Below, piece after piece: positions 39,184-48,426 of a DNA stretch of 64,000 nt. The stretch is from Bacteroidia bacterium (lineage in GTDB: Bacteria; Bacteroidota; Bacteroidia; Chitinophagales; Chitinophagaceae). The stretch is taken from the NCBI GenBank assembly GCA_030426665.1, contig JAUHYD010000005.1, positions 1-64,000 on the forward strand, read 5' to 3'. Each line of letters opens with the position of its first letter. Position 1 is the stretch's first letter. The notes under the pieces were generated by a model that was not told the origin of the DNA, searched no databases, and worked only from the letters and a program-made list of their open reading frames with translations. Position numbers and translations under genes: made by a program.

Positions 39184-39834
39184 TCACTTATGGGTATAAT
39201 TTTGGGAGGGGGCAGTAGAATCAGAGGAGCTCACTAAAGAATCTAGTCGCAACCACCCCAATATCTTCTTTTTACCAATTGTCCATTTGTTGTCTTGATA
39301 CGACAACGGCAATGTATCTCTTGATGGACCAAAAGGACCCGGATTCTGTTGTATCAACGCAATAATCGAATCATTAGAGTAACATACTATCGCTACATGC
39401 CCGTAAGGGTTACCAAAATGTTTGTCAAATACTAGTAGGTCTTCATTCTGCGGCCGTGTGATACTACCATTAGTAAACTGCAACAGGTCTCGTTTACGAT
39501 TGTAGCTGCTGTCAGGCAATTGAGCGTCAAAGAAATCCTTGGCATTGCCATAACTGTCAGGCATTTTGTGATTCAAACGTTCATAATAATACCGCTTTAC
39601 AAATTCCACACATTGGAATTTCATGCCAATATTATAGCCGTCTTCGGATACATTTCTCCCTCCGGTATGCCCAACCAAACCATTGTAGTAGACAACAACG
39701 CCATTAAAACTATCAATAGGCTGACCAATTGTAAACTTTTCATTAGGGTTAAAAGAGCTCCTACTGACATAACGGTATATCAGGTAAACAACCATCAATA
39801 AGCCACAGATAATTAGTAAATGTTTTAATTTCAT
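39184..39834 (-). CDS. Membrane-anchored CHAP-domain amidase-like protein
   Basis: The 216-aa protein has one hydrophobic segment near the N-terminus (about 6-20), then a CHAP/NlpC-P60-like domain (about 38-200). The likely catalytic Cys is C75 in MKFQCVEFVKRYY, and the likely His is H146 in GNPYGHVAIV. The FNGVVVYYNG start and QCVEFVKRYY block resemble the amidase half of glutathionylspermidine synthetase and other CHAP amidases. These enzymes cleave amide bonds in peptidoglycan or in gamma-glutamyl conjugates; the substrate here is not known. The anchor suggests action in the periplasm. No cell-wall binding repeat is present. It is transcribed convergently to the helicase gene. Confidence 0.75.
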   Translation of the reverse strand: MKLKHLLIICGLLMVVYLIYRYVSRSSFNPNEKFTIGQPIDSFNGVVVYYNGLVGHTGGRNVSEDGYNIGMKFQCVEFVKRYYYERLNHKMPDSYGNAKDFFDAQLPDSSYNRKRDLLQFTNGSITRPQNEDLLVFDKHFGNPYGHVAIVCYSNDSIIALIQQNPGPFGPSRDTLPLSYQDNKWTIGKKKILGWLRLDSLVSSSDSTAPSQNYTHK

Positions 39835-39941
39835 GATTGACTAGGGACTACAAAATATAATCGATACAGCACCCGGCAGAATGGCAAAATACGAACAAGG
39901 CAATTAAAAGTAATGTATATTCATGAGCCACTTGATTGTCT

Positions 39942-41582
39942 ATGATACAAAAAATAGTTTTGCTGTTTTTTTTGTGCCTGCTTCTACCACACCGAAGCAA
40001 CGCCCAACGAGCATTATCAGAAACCGAAAAACTGGCATCATTATGTCAGCTATGGGGGTTTCTGAAGTACCACCACCCAACTGTGGTAAAAGGAAAATAT
40101 GATTGGGATAAACAATTACTCTCGCACATAGACACGGTCATTAATGCGAAGTCAAAAGAAGAACTTAGCAACATCTATTTAAGTTGGATTGGAAGCCTGG
40201 GGCATGTGGAAAAACGACACGTTTCTAAAGTGTTTTCAAACGACATGCTCATCAACAGAAATTCACAATGGATATCAGACAAAAGATACTTCACAGATAC
40301 ACTTACCACAATCCTAACTAACATTCAGAATGCTAAGCGTAAAAGAAGAGGTCACTACGCCCGGATAAACATAGACAAGAGTCCTACTTTGCACCATGAG
40401 CACAAATATGCTGAACTTATTTACCCGGCCAGCAAACTACGCTTGCTTTGCCTCTTCCGTTATTGGAATATTATTGCGTACTATTATCCATGCAAATATG
40501 CCACGACAATACCTTGGGATAGTTCACTAACCGCATTGATACCTCAGTTTCGACATGCAAAAGACACCGCACAATATTGCAGAGCAATGATAAAAATGAT
40601 TGCCGCCATCAATGACAGCCATGCAGAATTTATAACCCCACCTATTTTCATGTCTGTCAGCAAACAAAAACTGGCACCTTACAAATACACTATTACCCAA
40701 AACAAACTGATCATATCAGGTTATTACGATTATCATCTTGCTAAAAAGGGAAATCTAAGAATAGGCGACATCGTTACAGCTATTAACGACAGGCCTGTTG
40801 CTGATTGCATAACCGATGACCTCCAATACGCCTCAGGGTCAAACGAAAGAGTCAGGTTATCACGAACACAAATACTATTTGGCTGGGCCGACAGTTCTAG
40901 TGTTACCATCGAGCGAAATGGTTCCGAAATGAAAAAGGTCTTGTATCGCTACCCATATTCGACGTACAAATTTGAGAAACTGCAAACAAAAAAGTCCGGA
41001 GCAATAAATAAGCGAATTACATACATCAACCTTAGGCACGTTAATAAAAAAGAATTCAAGAAACTGGTGAATGCGACCAAAGACTCTTGCTCGCTAATAA
41101 TTGATTGTCGGGATGGAGGGAATAATGCCAGTAAAGCCATGGCTCGAAAACTACTGGACAAGAAGTACAAATTTATCAGGTTTAGCACCAGCGTACCTGC
41201 CCACCCCGGTGTAATACAATACAAGGAAATACATGTAGCTGGCAGAAAAAACAAACATTACTTTAAAGGGAAAGTCTACCTACTCATCAACGAAAAAACA
41301 CAAAGTGCAGCAGAATATGCATGTATGATGTTTCGCAAATCCCCCAATGCCATTTGTACTGGAACTAACACAGCGGCCGCAGATGGACCGGTTTGTTATG
41401 TTGATTTGCCGGGTGGATATAATACAAGATTTTCCACCAAAGGAGTTTATACTCCCGAAGGACACTCATTGGTCGGGACGGGTATCCTTCCCGATATTTT
41501 CGTAGCACCCACAATAGCCGGATTGGTTGCCAGCAGGGATGAAATACTCGAGTACGCTATAGAACTTGGGCAACGCCAATAA
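39942..41582 (+). CDS. Secreted S41-family (C-terminal processing type) peptidase
   Basis: The ATG at 39942 is preferred to an upstream TTG at 39936 because it begins a clean signal peptide (IVLLFFLCLLLP, cleavage near SNAQ). An N-terminal helical segment precedes a conserved INDSHAEF block. Next comes a PDZ-like domain (GNLRIGDIVTAINDRPV), then the S41 core, with the nucleophile Ser455 in TQSAAEY and flanking DCRDGG and GTGILPDI motifs. S41 serine proteases degrade or trim exported proteins, often by recognising C-termini. At about 546 aa it fits the Bacteroidota S41 lineage. It is probably periplasmic or lipid-free secreted. Its substrate is unknown, and no neighbouring gene suggests one. 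Confidence 0.88.
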   Translation: MIQKIVLLFFLCLLLPHRSNAQRALSETEKLASLCQLWGFLKYHHPTVVKGKYDWDKQLLSHIDTVINAKSKEELSNIYLSWIGSLGHVEKRHVSKVFSNDMLINRNSQWISDKRYFTDTLTTILTNIQNAKRKRRGHYARINIDKSPTLHHEHKYAELIYPASKLRLLCLFRYWNIIAYYYPCKYATTIPWDSSLTALIPQFRHAKDTAQYCRAMIKMIAAINDSHAEFITPPIFMSVSKQKLAPYKYTITQNKLIISGYYDYHLAKKGNLRIGDIVTAINDRPVADCITDDLQYASGSNERVRLSRTQILFGWADSSSVTIERNGSEMKKVLYRYPYSTYKFEKLQTKKSGAINKRITYINLRHVNKKEFKKLVNATKDSCSLIIDCRDGGNNASKAMARKLLDKKYKFIRFSTSVPAHPGVIQYKEIHVAGRKNKHYFKGKVYLLINEKTQSAAEYACMMFRKSPNAICTGTNTAAADGPVCYVDLPGGYNTRFSTKGVYTPEGHSLVGTGILPDIFVAPTIAGLVASRDEILEYAIELGQRQ

Positions 41583-41671
41583 TTCAATAAACCTTTATTA
41601 AGGCAAACCACATAGGGCATTGGCAATATCCGGTAAATATACAATATGGAACGTTCGAGAAAGGCTCAAAA

Positions 41672-42037
41672 TCACTTCAATAACCCCGACGAAACAGAAG
41701 TACTTGATTTCAGGTAAGTAGATATATCAGTATGACGCTTTTCTGTAACCAACCATTTATGAAGCTCCTCGTGGGCGAGATTATTGGCTTCCACCGATCC
41801 CGATAGTAGCAGCACCGTATATTGGGAACCTGAAAAATCGTCATGAAGCGCCACATGGGCATCATTTAGTGTTAGGTACAACATAAGAAAACGATTCCTT
41901 TCCGTCTGACCATAGGGAGCCACAACAATACTATCAATCAAAGACATAGTATTCTTGTTAAAAACAGCACCAATAAGATGCTTGAATTCCACGCAAATAT
42001 TCTGTGCTTCAACTAACGTATAAGGAGGGTGCGTCAT
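41672..42037 (-). CDS. Uncharacterised 121-aa protein
   Basis: The ATG at 42037 opens a 121-aa frame with no signal peptide, membrane segment or motif that I recognise. The composition is soluble and mixed (LMLYLTLNDAHVALHDD in the middle, a Ser/Thr-rich tail). It is convergent with the S41 peptidase gene and about 90 bp upstream of the next minus-strand stop. Coding is supported by balanced composition and placement between genes, but no family is assigned. Confidence 0.55.
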   Translation of the reverse strand: MTHPPYTLVEAQNICVEFKHLIGAVFNKNTMSLIDSIVVAPYGQTERNRFLMLYLTLNDAHVALHDDFSGSQYTVLLLSGSVEANNLAHEELHKWLVTEKRHTDISTYLKSSTSVSSGLLK

Positions 42038-42128
42038 ATTGCTGTTTCAGGTATCCTAAAGATATAACCTGCGACGGAAATAAAGTAAAAATTGAACACC
42101 AATAACTGCCCCTTAACGACTTTACCAA

Positions 42129-42707
42129 CTAATCACCCGTGTGTATCATCGAATAACCCACAGGCAGCGGATAACCCAATTCATACATAATGCTTTCCAG
42201 AGTAGCTTCTTCATCAGGCTGGTATTTTCTGTCAAGATTCAGACCATTGAGTTTACTCCATGCTTGCCACTTAACTGCTGTTAACGGACTTCTGAATTCC
42301 TTGAGCATCTTATATATGTTCAGTTCGGTCTGCCTGGCAATAAGCTTTACAAGTAGTTTGCCTTGGGTTACATTCAGTTGCTTTACCCTATCCTCAAACT
42401 CAGTACGTATTTCCTCTTCTTTAGTTTTAACGTATTTCCGCCAGGCTCTCTTGTTCATCGTGCGACTTTTCAACTCCCCATCTAATTCCTTAAAAAGCTT
42501 TGTTGCTTCATTCATGTACGGCAAAATCGTCGTCACATAATATTTCATCTGATTGTACCGATACCTATCCGTATCGTTCAGCCACTTCGATTCAATACGA
42601 GCCTCTGGTAACATATAAACAGAGTCAGTACTGTACCCTGCGTACTCTTGCCCGAACGTCACAAAAGGCACAGTAAGTATCACCAATAACAATGTCCGGT
42701 AAATCAT
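42129..42707 (-). CDS. Exported helical protein of unknown function
   Basis: The 192-aa protein starts with a signal peptide (LLLVILTVPFVTFGQ, cleavage near residue 19-20). The mature part is charged and probably helical (stretches such as KTKEEEIRTEFEDRVKQ). A conserved-looking segment, LLVKLIARQTELNIY, resembles uncharacterised DUF4294-type Bacteroidota proteins. The family assignment is from memory and uncertain. It is likely periplasmic. It lies upstream of and in the same direction as the 121-aa gene, so the two could share a transcript. Confidence 0.7.
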   Translation of the reverse strand: MIYRTLLLVILTVPFVTFGQEYAGYSTDSVYMLPEARIESKWLNDTDRYRYNQMKYYVTTILPYMNEATKLFKELDGELKSRTMNKRAWRKYVKTKEEEIRTEFEDRVKQLNVTQGKLLVKLIARQTELNIYKMLKEFRSPLTAVKWQAWSKLNGLNLDRKYQPDEEATLESIMYELGYPLPVGYSMIHTGD

Positions 42708-43010
42708 ACTTCTACTATATCAATATGCGTACCAAAATAGCGAGATTAAATGAACCGAAAAAGCAAATCTGATTAAACTTTAACAGATAGCTATATCGGA
42801 GAATTTCGAAAAGCGGTACATTTGGCCCGATATACTTTTCCTAAAGTTGCAGCAATATCCTGATGGCTAATTGAGTCTCGTATTTCCCTGGAATTTCACT
42901 TGAAAAATGACTGATCAGTTGTTGTTTTTTTCTTATAACACTTCGTGCAAAATGTTTAAAAACCCCAAAATATTCACGTCTGATTGCTGTCAATATTGTA
43001 TCAACGTAGG
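42708..43010. other. Divergent intergenic region without a gene
   Basis: About 300 bp of AT-rich sequence between the exported helical protein (minus) and the hydrolase (plus). No gene was found; only the plus-strand -7 element just beyond it (43011-43018) stands out. Confidence 0.55.
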
Positions 43011-43018
43011 TAAGTTTG
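43011..43018 (+). promoter_or_regulatory. Candidate -7 element (TAAGTTTG) of the hydrolase gene
   Basis: Full TAnnTTTG match 49 nt ahead of the ATG at 43068. TTG triplets at 42984 and 42996 are possible -33 boxes, though neither has ideal spacing. Confidence 0.5.
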
Positions 43019-43067
43019 TATTTTTACCATAAACAATAGTATTTTAGCAGCATACACAACATAATTA

Positions 43068-43829
43068 ATGGACTACGAAATAAAACATTCAGGCAAGTAT
43101 AAGTACGTTGAAGAGGGTGCTGGGGAGCCGCTGGTATTGTTGCACGGTCTGTTTGGTGCTTTGAGCAATTTTAAAGACTTAGTAGACTTCTACAAACAAA
43201 CACATAAAGTAATCATCCCGCTTTTACCGTTATACGACCTTACACTTATCGAAACATCGGTGGCAGGTTTAGCCAAGTTTGTTTACAAATTTTTTGAACA
43301 TAGAAAACTTGACAATGCACACCTGTTGGGCAATTCACTGGGTGGACATGTTGGTCTTGTTTTTACGCTTAAGCACCCCGAACTCGTAAAGACAATTACA
43401 CTTACAGGTAGCTCCGGGTTGTTCGAAAACGGAATGGGAGAGACATATCCCAAACGAGGTGACTATAACTATGTTCAGAAGAAAACAGAGCTTACCTTTT
43501 ATGACCCGAATGTTGCGACAAAAGAACTTGTCGACGAAGTTTTTAATATCATCAATAACCGACTGAAGGCGCTGAAAATTATTGCCCTCGCTCGCTCTGC
43601 CATTCGTCACAATCTGGGAGATGAACTAAAGGGGATTACCCAACCGGTTTGCCTGATTTGGGGAAAAAACGATACTATCACGCCGCCAATGGTAGCCGAA
43701 GAATTTCACAGACTCTTACCGGGGTCAGAACTACATTGGATAGACAAATGCGGACACGCTCCCATGATGGAGGTACCTGTTGAGTTCAACGCAATTTTAT
43801 CTTCTTTTCTCGATAAACATAAGGGATAG
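43068..43829 (+). CDS. Alpha/beta hydrolase
   Basis: The 253-aa protein has the full alpha/beta-hydrolase layout: oxyanion-hole HGLFG (26-30), nucleophile Ser90 in the elbow GNSLGG, acid Asp202 in GKNDTITP and His230 in CGHAPMME. The lid region (about 120-185) is helical. There is no signal peptide, so it is cytoplasmic. The size and the PLVLLHG / GHAPMMEVP pattern fit esterase, haloperoxidase or meta-cleavage hydrolase-like members, and the substrate cannot be told from sequence. The gene has its own -7 element and is followed within about 95 bp by the CBS/DUF3109 pair. Confidence 0.88.
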   Translation: MDYEIKHSGKYKYVEEGAGEPLVLLHGLFGALSNFKDLVDFYKQTHKVIIPLLPLYDLTLIETSVAGLAKFVYKFFEHRKLDNAHLLGNSLGGHVGLVFTLKHPELVKTITLTGSSGLFENGMGETYPKRGDYNYVQKKTELTFYDPNVATKELVDEVFNIINNRLKALKIIALARSAIRHNLGDELKGITQPVCLIWGKNDTITPPMVAEEFHRLLPGSELHWIDKCGHAPMMEVPVEFNAILSSFLDKHKG

Positions 43830-43924
43830 TCTGCAAATCTGACATTATTCGTACCTAACGGTATTGCATGTTTTGTTTCGGCATGCAATTTGTACATTTA
43901 TAGGTGGAACCATATCCTGAAAAG

Positions 43925-44587
43925 ATGAGCGTAAAAAATTTGATTTCACATTCTCTGCCTTACCTGACACCAAGCGATACTGTCGAAAAAGCATTAGAAG
44001 TATTAGAAGACTATAAGCTTAAAGAACTGCCGATAGTGGCTGACGACAGCTATGTGGGAATGGTAACGGAGCAAACACTGTTAGAACTGGACCAATCGTT
44101 GAAACTTAGCAACATACACCGGTCGACAGACACCAGGCCTGCTTTAAACGCAAATGCGCATCCTTTTGAAGCAATTAGTGTTGCCCACCAGACAAATGTG
44201 CAGCTAATACCAATTGTCGAAGACAAACAAAATTATCTGGGCTGTGTGACAATTGAATCTTTGCTTGGCTTTATTGCAGAGAATAGTAGCATCGACAAGC
44301 CTGGAGGGGTATTGGTTTTAGAAATACTGCCCCTCAACTATTCTATGTTCGAGATTGCCAGAATATGTGAGAATGACGATGCCGTTATTCTAGGCATGCA
44401 ATGTCATACAACAGAAAATGGGACTCTGGAAGTGACATTAAAACTGAACCTGACAATTCTTGACAGTATCGTTGCTTCATTTGAACGATATGACTATACA
44501 GTTAAGGAAGTGTATGGTAATAATAGTAGCAACACCGAAGACATCATAAACAATTACAAACTTCTGATGAATTACATCAACATGTAG
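43925..44587 (+). CDS. CBS-domain pair protein with C-terminal ACT-like region
   Basis: The ATG at 43925 is preferred to a GTG at 43904, because a -7-like TACATTTA at 43893-43900 would place transcription start near the GTG. The 220-aa product has two CBS repeats (first with TPSDTVEKALEVL and ELPIVADDSYVGMVT; second with LIPIVEDKQNYLGCVT). A C-terminal segment (about 130-210, VLVLEILPLNYSMFEIARIC) resembles an ACT-like fold. CBS pairs commonly sense adenine nucleotides. The target is unknown. The stop lies 3 bp before the DUF3109 start, so the two are probably co-translated. Confidence 0.8.
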   Translation: MSVKNLISHSLPYLTPSDTVEKALEVLEDYKLKELPIVADDSYVGMVTEQTLLELDQSLKLSNIHRSTDTRPALNANAHPFEAISVAHQTNVQLIPIVEDKQNYLGCVTIESLLGFIAENSSIDKPGGVLVLEILPLNYSMFEIARICENDDAVILGMQCHTTENGTLEVTLKLNLTILDSIVASFERYDYTVKEVYGNNSSNTEDIINNYKLLMNYINM

Positions 44588-44590
44588 CAC

Positions 44591-45187
44591 ATGATAGCGA
44601 TTGACAATGTATTAATTAGTGACGAAGTGGTGCAGGAGCAATTTGTCTGCGACCTTGACAAATGTAAAGGGGGATGCTGTGTAGAGGGCGACTGCGGCGC
44701 ACCACTTACCGAAGAAGAAACTGAGACAATCGCACGCATCTACCCGATTATCAAGCAGGATATTGTACCTGAATATTTAGCAGAAATCGAAAAACAGGGC
44801 ACACATACAACAGACAAAGAGTATGGCTTCGTTACACCTACCGTAAATGGCGGCATTTGTGTTTATGGATACACCGACGACGCAGGAATTGTTAAGTGCG
44901 GAATAGAAAAAGCATGGTCAGAAGGAAGAATTGACTTTCGCAAACCCATTTCATGCCATTTGTACCCGATAAGAATTACAGAAACGCCCGGATATGAAGC
45001 TATCAACTATGAACCCAGAGAAACACTCTGCAAACCAGCATGCAAGCTGGGCAGAAAGCTGAAAGTTCCGGTTTACAAATTCCTTAAAGAACCATTGATA
45101 CGCAAATACGGTGAGGACTTCTTCAACGCATTAGACACAATAGCAGTAGAGCACTTTGAGCGAAACAAGTTCCTCAAAGGTGGCTAA
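44591..45187 (+). CDS. DUF3109-family cysteine-rich protein
   Basis: The 198-aa protein shows a dense cysteine cluster near the N-terminus (Cys20, 25, 29, 30, 35 in CDLDKCKGGCC and GDCGAPL). Further cysteines follow in ISCHLYPIR and LCKPACKLG. This matches the DUF3109 family, which is related to the zinc- or iron-chelating YkgJ-type proteins. The cysteines suggest metal or cluster binding; the role is not established. It has no signal peptide and starts 3 bp after the CBS-protein stop. It converges on the T9SS protein at 45215. Confidence 0.85.
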   Translation: MIAIDNVLISDEVVQEQFVCDLDKCKGGCCVEGDCGAPLTEEETETIARIYPIIKQDIVPEYLAEIEKQGTHTTDKEYGFVTPTVNGGICVYGYTDDAGIVKCGIEKAWSEGRIDFRKPISCHLYPIRITETPGYEAINYEPRETLCKPACKLGRKLKVPVYKFLKEPLIRKYGEDFFNALDTIAVEHFERNKFLKGG

Positions 45188-45214
45188 TCTGCCTTCCTTT
45201 TCAATACATCAATC

Positions 45215-46852
45215 CTATTTAGCCAACAACACCTTCTGTCTTATGGTGCTGCCATCGTTGTTTGAGACGGTCACTATGTAGTTTCCTGCAGGCAAATGTG
45301 ACATGTCAACATCGTACTTCGACTGCCCCGATAGAGAAACAGACAACATCTGCTGCCCTACCACATTACTCACAGATACACTTCCTTTACCTATTCGAGC
45401 GCCCCAGTCAAACGTCAGGATGCCATTTGTAGGATTTGGATAAATGTTCACTGCGCTCTTTGCAAATTGCTCTACATCCAGCAGGGAAATGTATATAATG
45501 TTTGATGCCCGTGATTGGCAGTTACCTGTATCTCTGATTGCATAATAGTACCCTAATGATGTAGGATGATATGTCTGTGCATTGGCTCCCGGAATAATTG
45601 TTCCGTTAAAGAACCAGATGTAAGTGCCACCTGTATTCGCTACAAGCATATTATCGATAAGAGAAACCAAAGGCGCTACAGGTGTGCTGTCACGTATCAT
45701 CAATACTGATGGCGTTGTTACTGAGTCATAAACATAGCAGCCACCATCCGTTGGTCGTATTCTGAACGTTACTAAATCTCCATTGTCATAAGTTTGGGTA
45801 TGCACAGTAGAACCCGAAGCTACTGCAGTGTCATTTACCAACCATATAAGATCAGGTGTAGTTCCACCACCCGTAATGGTCGCGGTAAAAGTAATCGCTG
45901 AATCCAAACAGCCGGGGTTTGCACCATCAGTCAGTGTGATACTTGCTGTAGTACTTACGTTTGGTATTACCGTCATAGTAATTGGCTCAGAAATTGTCGT
46001 ATCATTAATTACACAATCATCCGATGCTATAAGCATACAATAAACTATGTCAGTATTGTGTAGTGTATCTGTCACATATACAGGGCCTGCTGCGCCCGGC
46101 ACCGCCACTCCGTTTACAAACCAATATACCGCACTACCGGTACCTGCATCAACAACTGCCGCTGTAAATGTATTTGTATCACCGGCGCAAATAGGGTTGT
46201 GCATAGCACTTATGGTAACTGATGCCGTAAGCGAGTCATGTATAATCTCTACGTTATTAGAGTATGCTGTATCAGTAGGGAATGCACACGTAGAGTTGGA
46301 CACCATCATGCAGCTTATGGTATCTCCGTCACTAAAAATACTCGTGTATACATCAGATGTAGCACCTGCAATTATCGCATTGTCGTTATACCATTGATAA
46401 ACGGGCGCAGAACCACCATTAACCGGAAATCCGGTAAAGGTTATAGGGTGTCCCGGACAATCAGGGTTACTCCCCTCGGTTATAGAAATGAGCAAACGTG
46501 GCATAATAGCCGTACTGCGATGAATGATAATTGTATTTGACTTAGCGCTATCCGGAAAACCTGTACCACTAGTATAATACAACCAGCAATAAACACTATC
46601 GCCGTCACTTAACGCAGTTGTATGAAATGTATCAATTGACACACCGGTGTATACGTCATTGGCAAACCATCTGAAAGTTGATCCGACCATTGTATCATTT
46701 GACTCTACAGCGGTAAAATCAAGTTGCACACCCGGACATGTTGTATCGGCACCATATGGAAGATAAATGTAAACAGAATCTTCTGCTTGTGCATTCACAA
46801 GATTGTTGAAACCAATACACAACAAGAATAGCAGTGCAATTTTACGTATCAT
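45215..46852 (-). CDS. T9SS-exported protein with Ig/PKD-like repeats
   Basis: The 545-aa protein has a signal peptide (KIALLFLLCIGF, cleavage near NAQ). About four beta-sandwich repeats of about 90 aa follow, each with a C.G..I.FTA start and a W..N....G core (for example YQWYNDNAIIAGA). It ends in a type A T9SS sorting domain (about 470-545, NIYPNPTNG, then LPAGNYIVTV and a basic end KVLLAK). It is therefore predicted to be secreted through T9SS, with the C-terminal domain removed on export. No catalytic domain is present; surface binding is an inference. It is a smaller relative of the giant proteins in the window. Confidence 0.9.
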   Translation of the reverse strand: MIRKIALLFLLCIGFNNLVNAQAEDSVYIYLPYGADTTCPGVQLDFTAVESNDTMVGSTFRWFANDVYTGVSIDTFHTTALSDGDSVYCWLYYTSGTGFPDSAKSNTIIIHRSTAIMPRLLISITEGSNPDCPGHPITFTGFPVNGGSAPVYQWYNDNAIIAGATSDVYTSIFSDGDTISCMMVSNSTCAFPTDTAYSNNVEIIHDSLTASVTISAMHNPICAGDTNTFTAAVVDAGTGSAVYWFVNGVAVPGAAGPVYVTDTLHNTDIVYCMLIASDDCVINDTTISEPITMTVIPNVSTTASITLTDGANPGCLDSAITFTATITGGGTTPDLIWLVNDTAVASGSTVHTQTYDNGDLVTFRIRPTDGGCYVYDSVTTPSVLMIRDSTPVAPLVSLIDNMLVANTGGTYIWFFNGTIIPGANAQTYHPTSLGYYYAIRDTGNCQSRASNIIYISLLDVEQFAKSAVNIYPNPTNGILTFDWGARIGKGSVSVSNVVGQQMLSVSLSGQSKYDVDMSHLPAGNYIVTVSNNDGSTIRQKVLLAK

Positions 46853-47124
46853 ATATACAATATTTAGAACTGCCGCATGCGACAGAATACATTAAGTTCC
46901 GTAAAAATAATGTATTCAACTCAAAAAACCGTGAAAGTTTTTGGACCATTTCACGACAAACTGCATATACATAACAAAAATGAAAATAAACGACCAAATT
47001 TCTACCTTTTAGTTATTCCACTTTATATCATTCACCACAAAAATCGACAAACTTCATTTTAAATATACTGATTCTCAATACTAACATCGATGAATATTGG
47101 GCACGTCGATTGTCGGCTTTTTCG

Positions 47125-47132
47125 TACCTTTG
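47125..47132 (+). promoter_or_regulatory. Candidate -7 element (TACCTTTG) of the thiolase gene
   Basis: Full TAnnTTTG match 30 nt ahead of the ATG at 47163, giving a leader of roughly 25 nt. The preceding 270 bp (46853-47124) is AT-rich and has no convincing gene. Confidence 0.6.
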
Positions 47133-47162
47133 CGCCACTTTTAAATCAATAAATTACGGAAC

Positions 47163-48341
47163 ATGAAAGAAGTATATATAGTATCTGCCGTGCGTACTCC
47201 AATGGGTAGCTGGGGCGGAGCACTAAAGAGTTTTTCAGCAACCAAACTTGGTGCTATTGCCATCAAGGGTGCTGTGGAAAAGGCAGGAATTGCCGTAACA
47301 GATGTAAACGAAGTCCTTATGGGCAGCGTGCTTCAGGCAAACCTGGGCCAGGCACCTGCTCGTCAGGCAGCCAGATTCGCAGATATTCCGGACAACGTCC
47401 CTTGTACTACGGTCAACAAAGTATGCGCCAGCGGCATGAAAGCTGTTATGATTGGTGCGCAATCAATTCTATTGGGCGATGCAGATGTAGTTGTTGCAGG
47501 AGGTATGGAAAGCATGAGCAATGTACCCTTCTACAATGAAAACGTTCGTTGGGGCAGTAAATATGGCAATGTGACATTGATTGATGGCCTTGCCAAAGAC
47601 GGACTAACCGATGTTTATCACAATTACCCAATGGGAAATGCAGCTGACCTCTGCGCCAGAGAATGTAACATCAGCAGAGAAGAGCAGGATGCATTCGCAA
47701 TAGAAAGTTACAAACGTAGTCAGGCAGCCTGGGATGAAGGCAGATTCGATAACGAAGTTATTCCTGTAGCGGTACCACAAAGAAAAGGAGACCCGGTAAT
47801 GGTGAGTAAGGACGAAGACCCATGGAACGTAAAGTTTGACAAGATACCTGGATTACGCCCTGCATTTGCAAAAGATGGAACTGTTACGGCAGCCAATGCA
47901 AGCACCATGAATGACGGCGCATCGGCTCTCGTACTAATGAGCAAGGAAAAAGCAGATGCTATGGGGATTAAACCATTAGCCAAAATCGTAGGATATGCAG
48001 ACGCTGAGCAGGCACCAGAGTGGTTCACCACTTCTCCGGCTTTGGCTGTTCCTAAAGCTGTCGAAAAAGCCGGATTAAAAATGGAAGACATCTCCTATTT
48101 CGAGCTTAACGAAGCTTTCAGCGTGGTTGGCATAGTCAACTCTCAAAAGATGAACCTTAAGCCGGAAAACGTGAACGTAAATGGTGGCGCAGTTTCACTG
48201 GGGCATCCTCTCGGTTGCAGCGGCGCTAGAATTATAACGACACTTGTAAACGTTCTTAATCAAAAAGGTGCTAAGTATGGCGCTGCCGGTATATGTAATG
48301 GTGGCGGTGGTGCAAGCGCTATTGTTATTGAGCGCATGTAA
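47163..48341 (+). CDS. Acetyl-CoA C-acetyltransferase (thiolase)
   Basis: The enzyme joins or cleaves acyl-CoA by thiolysis, linking fatty-acid or ketone-body metabolism to acetyl-CoA. The 392-aa length is typical. The acylated nucleophile is Cys88 in [11 protein letters not shown]; His348 lies in [11 protein letters not shown] and Cys378 in [18 protein letters not shown] is also present. These are the full thiolase active-site set. The absence of a large insertion and the sequence [11 protein letters not shown] suggest the biosynthetic-type (AtoB/PhaA-like) branch rather than FadA, but the direction of reaction cannot be fixed by sequence. It stands alone between its own promoter and a strong terminator. 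Confidence 0.93.
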   Translation: MKEVYIVSAVRTPMGSWGGALKSFSATKLGAIAIKGAVEKAGIAVTDVNEVLMGSVLQANLGQAPARQAARFADIPDNVPCTTVNKVCASGMKAVMIGAQSILLGDADVVVAGGMESMSNVPFYNENVRWGSKYGNVTLIDGLAKDGLTDVYHNYPMGNAADLCARECNISREEQDAFAIESYKRSQAAWDEGRFDNEVIPVAVPQRKGDPVMVSKDEDPWNVKFDKIPGLRPAFAKDGTVTAANASTMNDGASALVLMSKEKADAMGIKPLAKIVGYADAEQAPEWFTTSPALAVPKAVEKAGLKMEDISYFELNEAFSVVGIVNSQKMNLKPENVNVNGGAVSLGHPLGCSGARIITTLVNVLNQKGAKYGAAGICNGGGGASAIVIERM

Positions 48342-48357
48342 CAAGACATTAATAACG

Positions 48358-48403
48358 AAAAATAAAGCCCGCTACCTTAACAGATAGCGGGCTTTATTTT
48401 TTT
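48358..48403. terminator. Bidirectional intrinsic terminator
   Basis: A 17-bp inverted repeat (48358-48374 with 48385-48401, 10-nt loop) has a GC-rich core and A-tract/T-tract arms. It lies between the convergent thiolase and PorP-like genes and could end transcription from both sides. Confidence 0.9.
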
Positions 48404-48426
48404 GCCCGTTTGAAACCAATCGTTGG

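Noticed and set aside
46877-47062. Plus-strand frame of 61 aa ahead of the thiolase
   Set aside because: AT-rich, non-ATG start and no features; it overlaps the thiolase promoter region.
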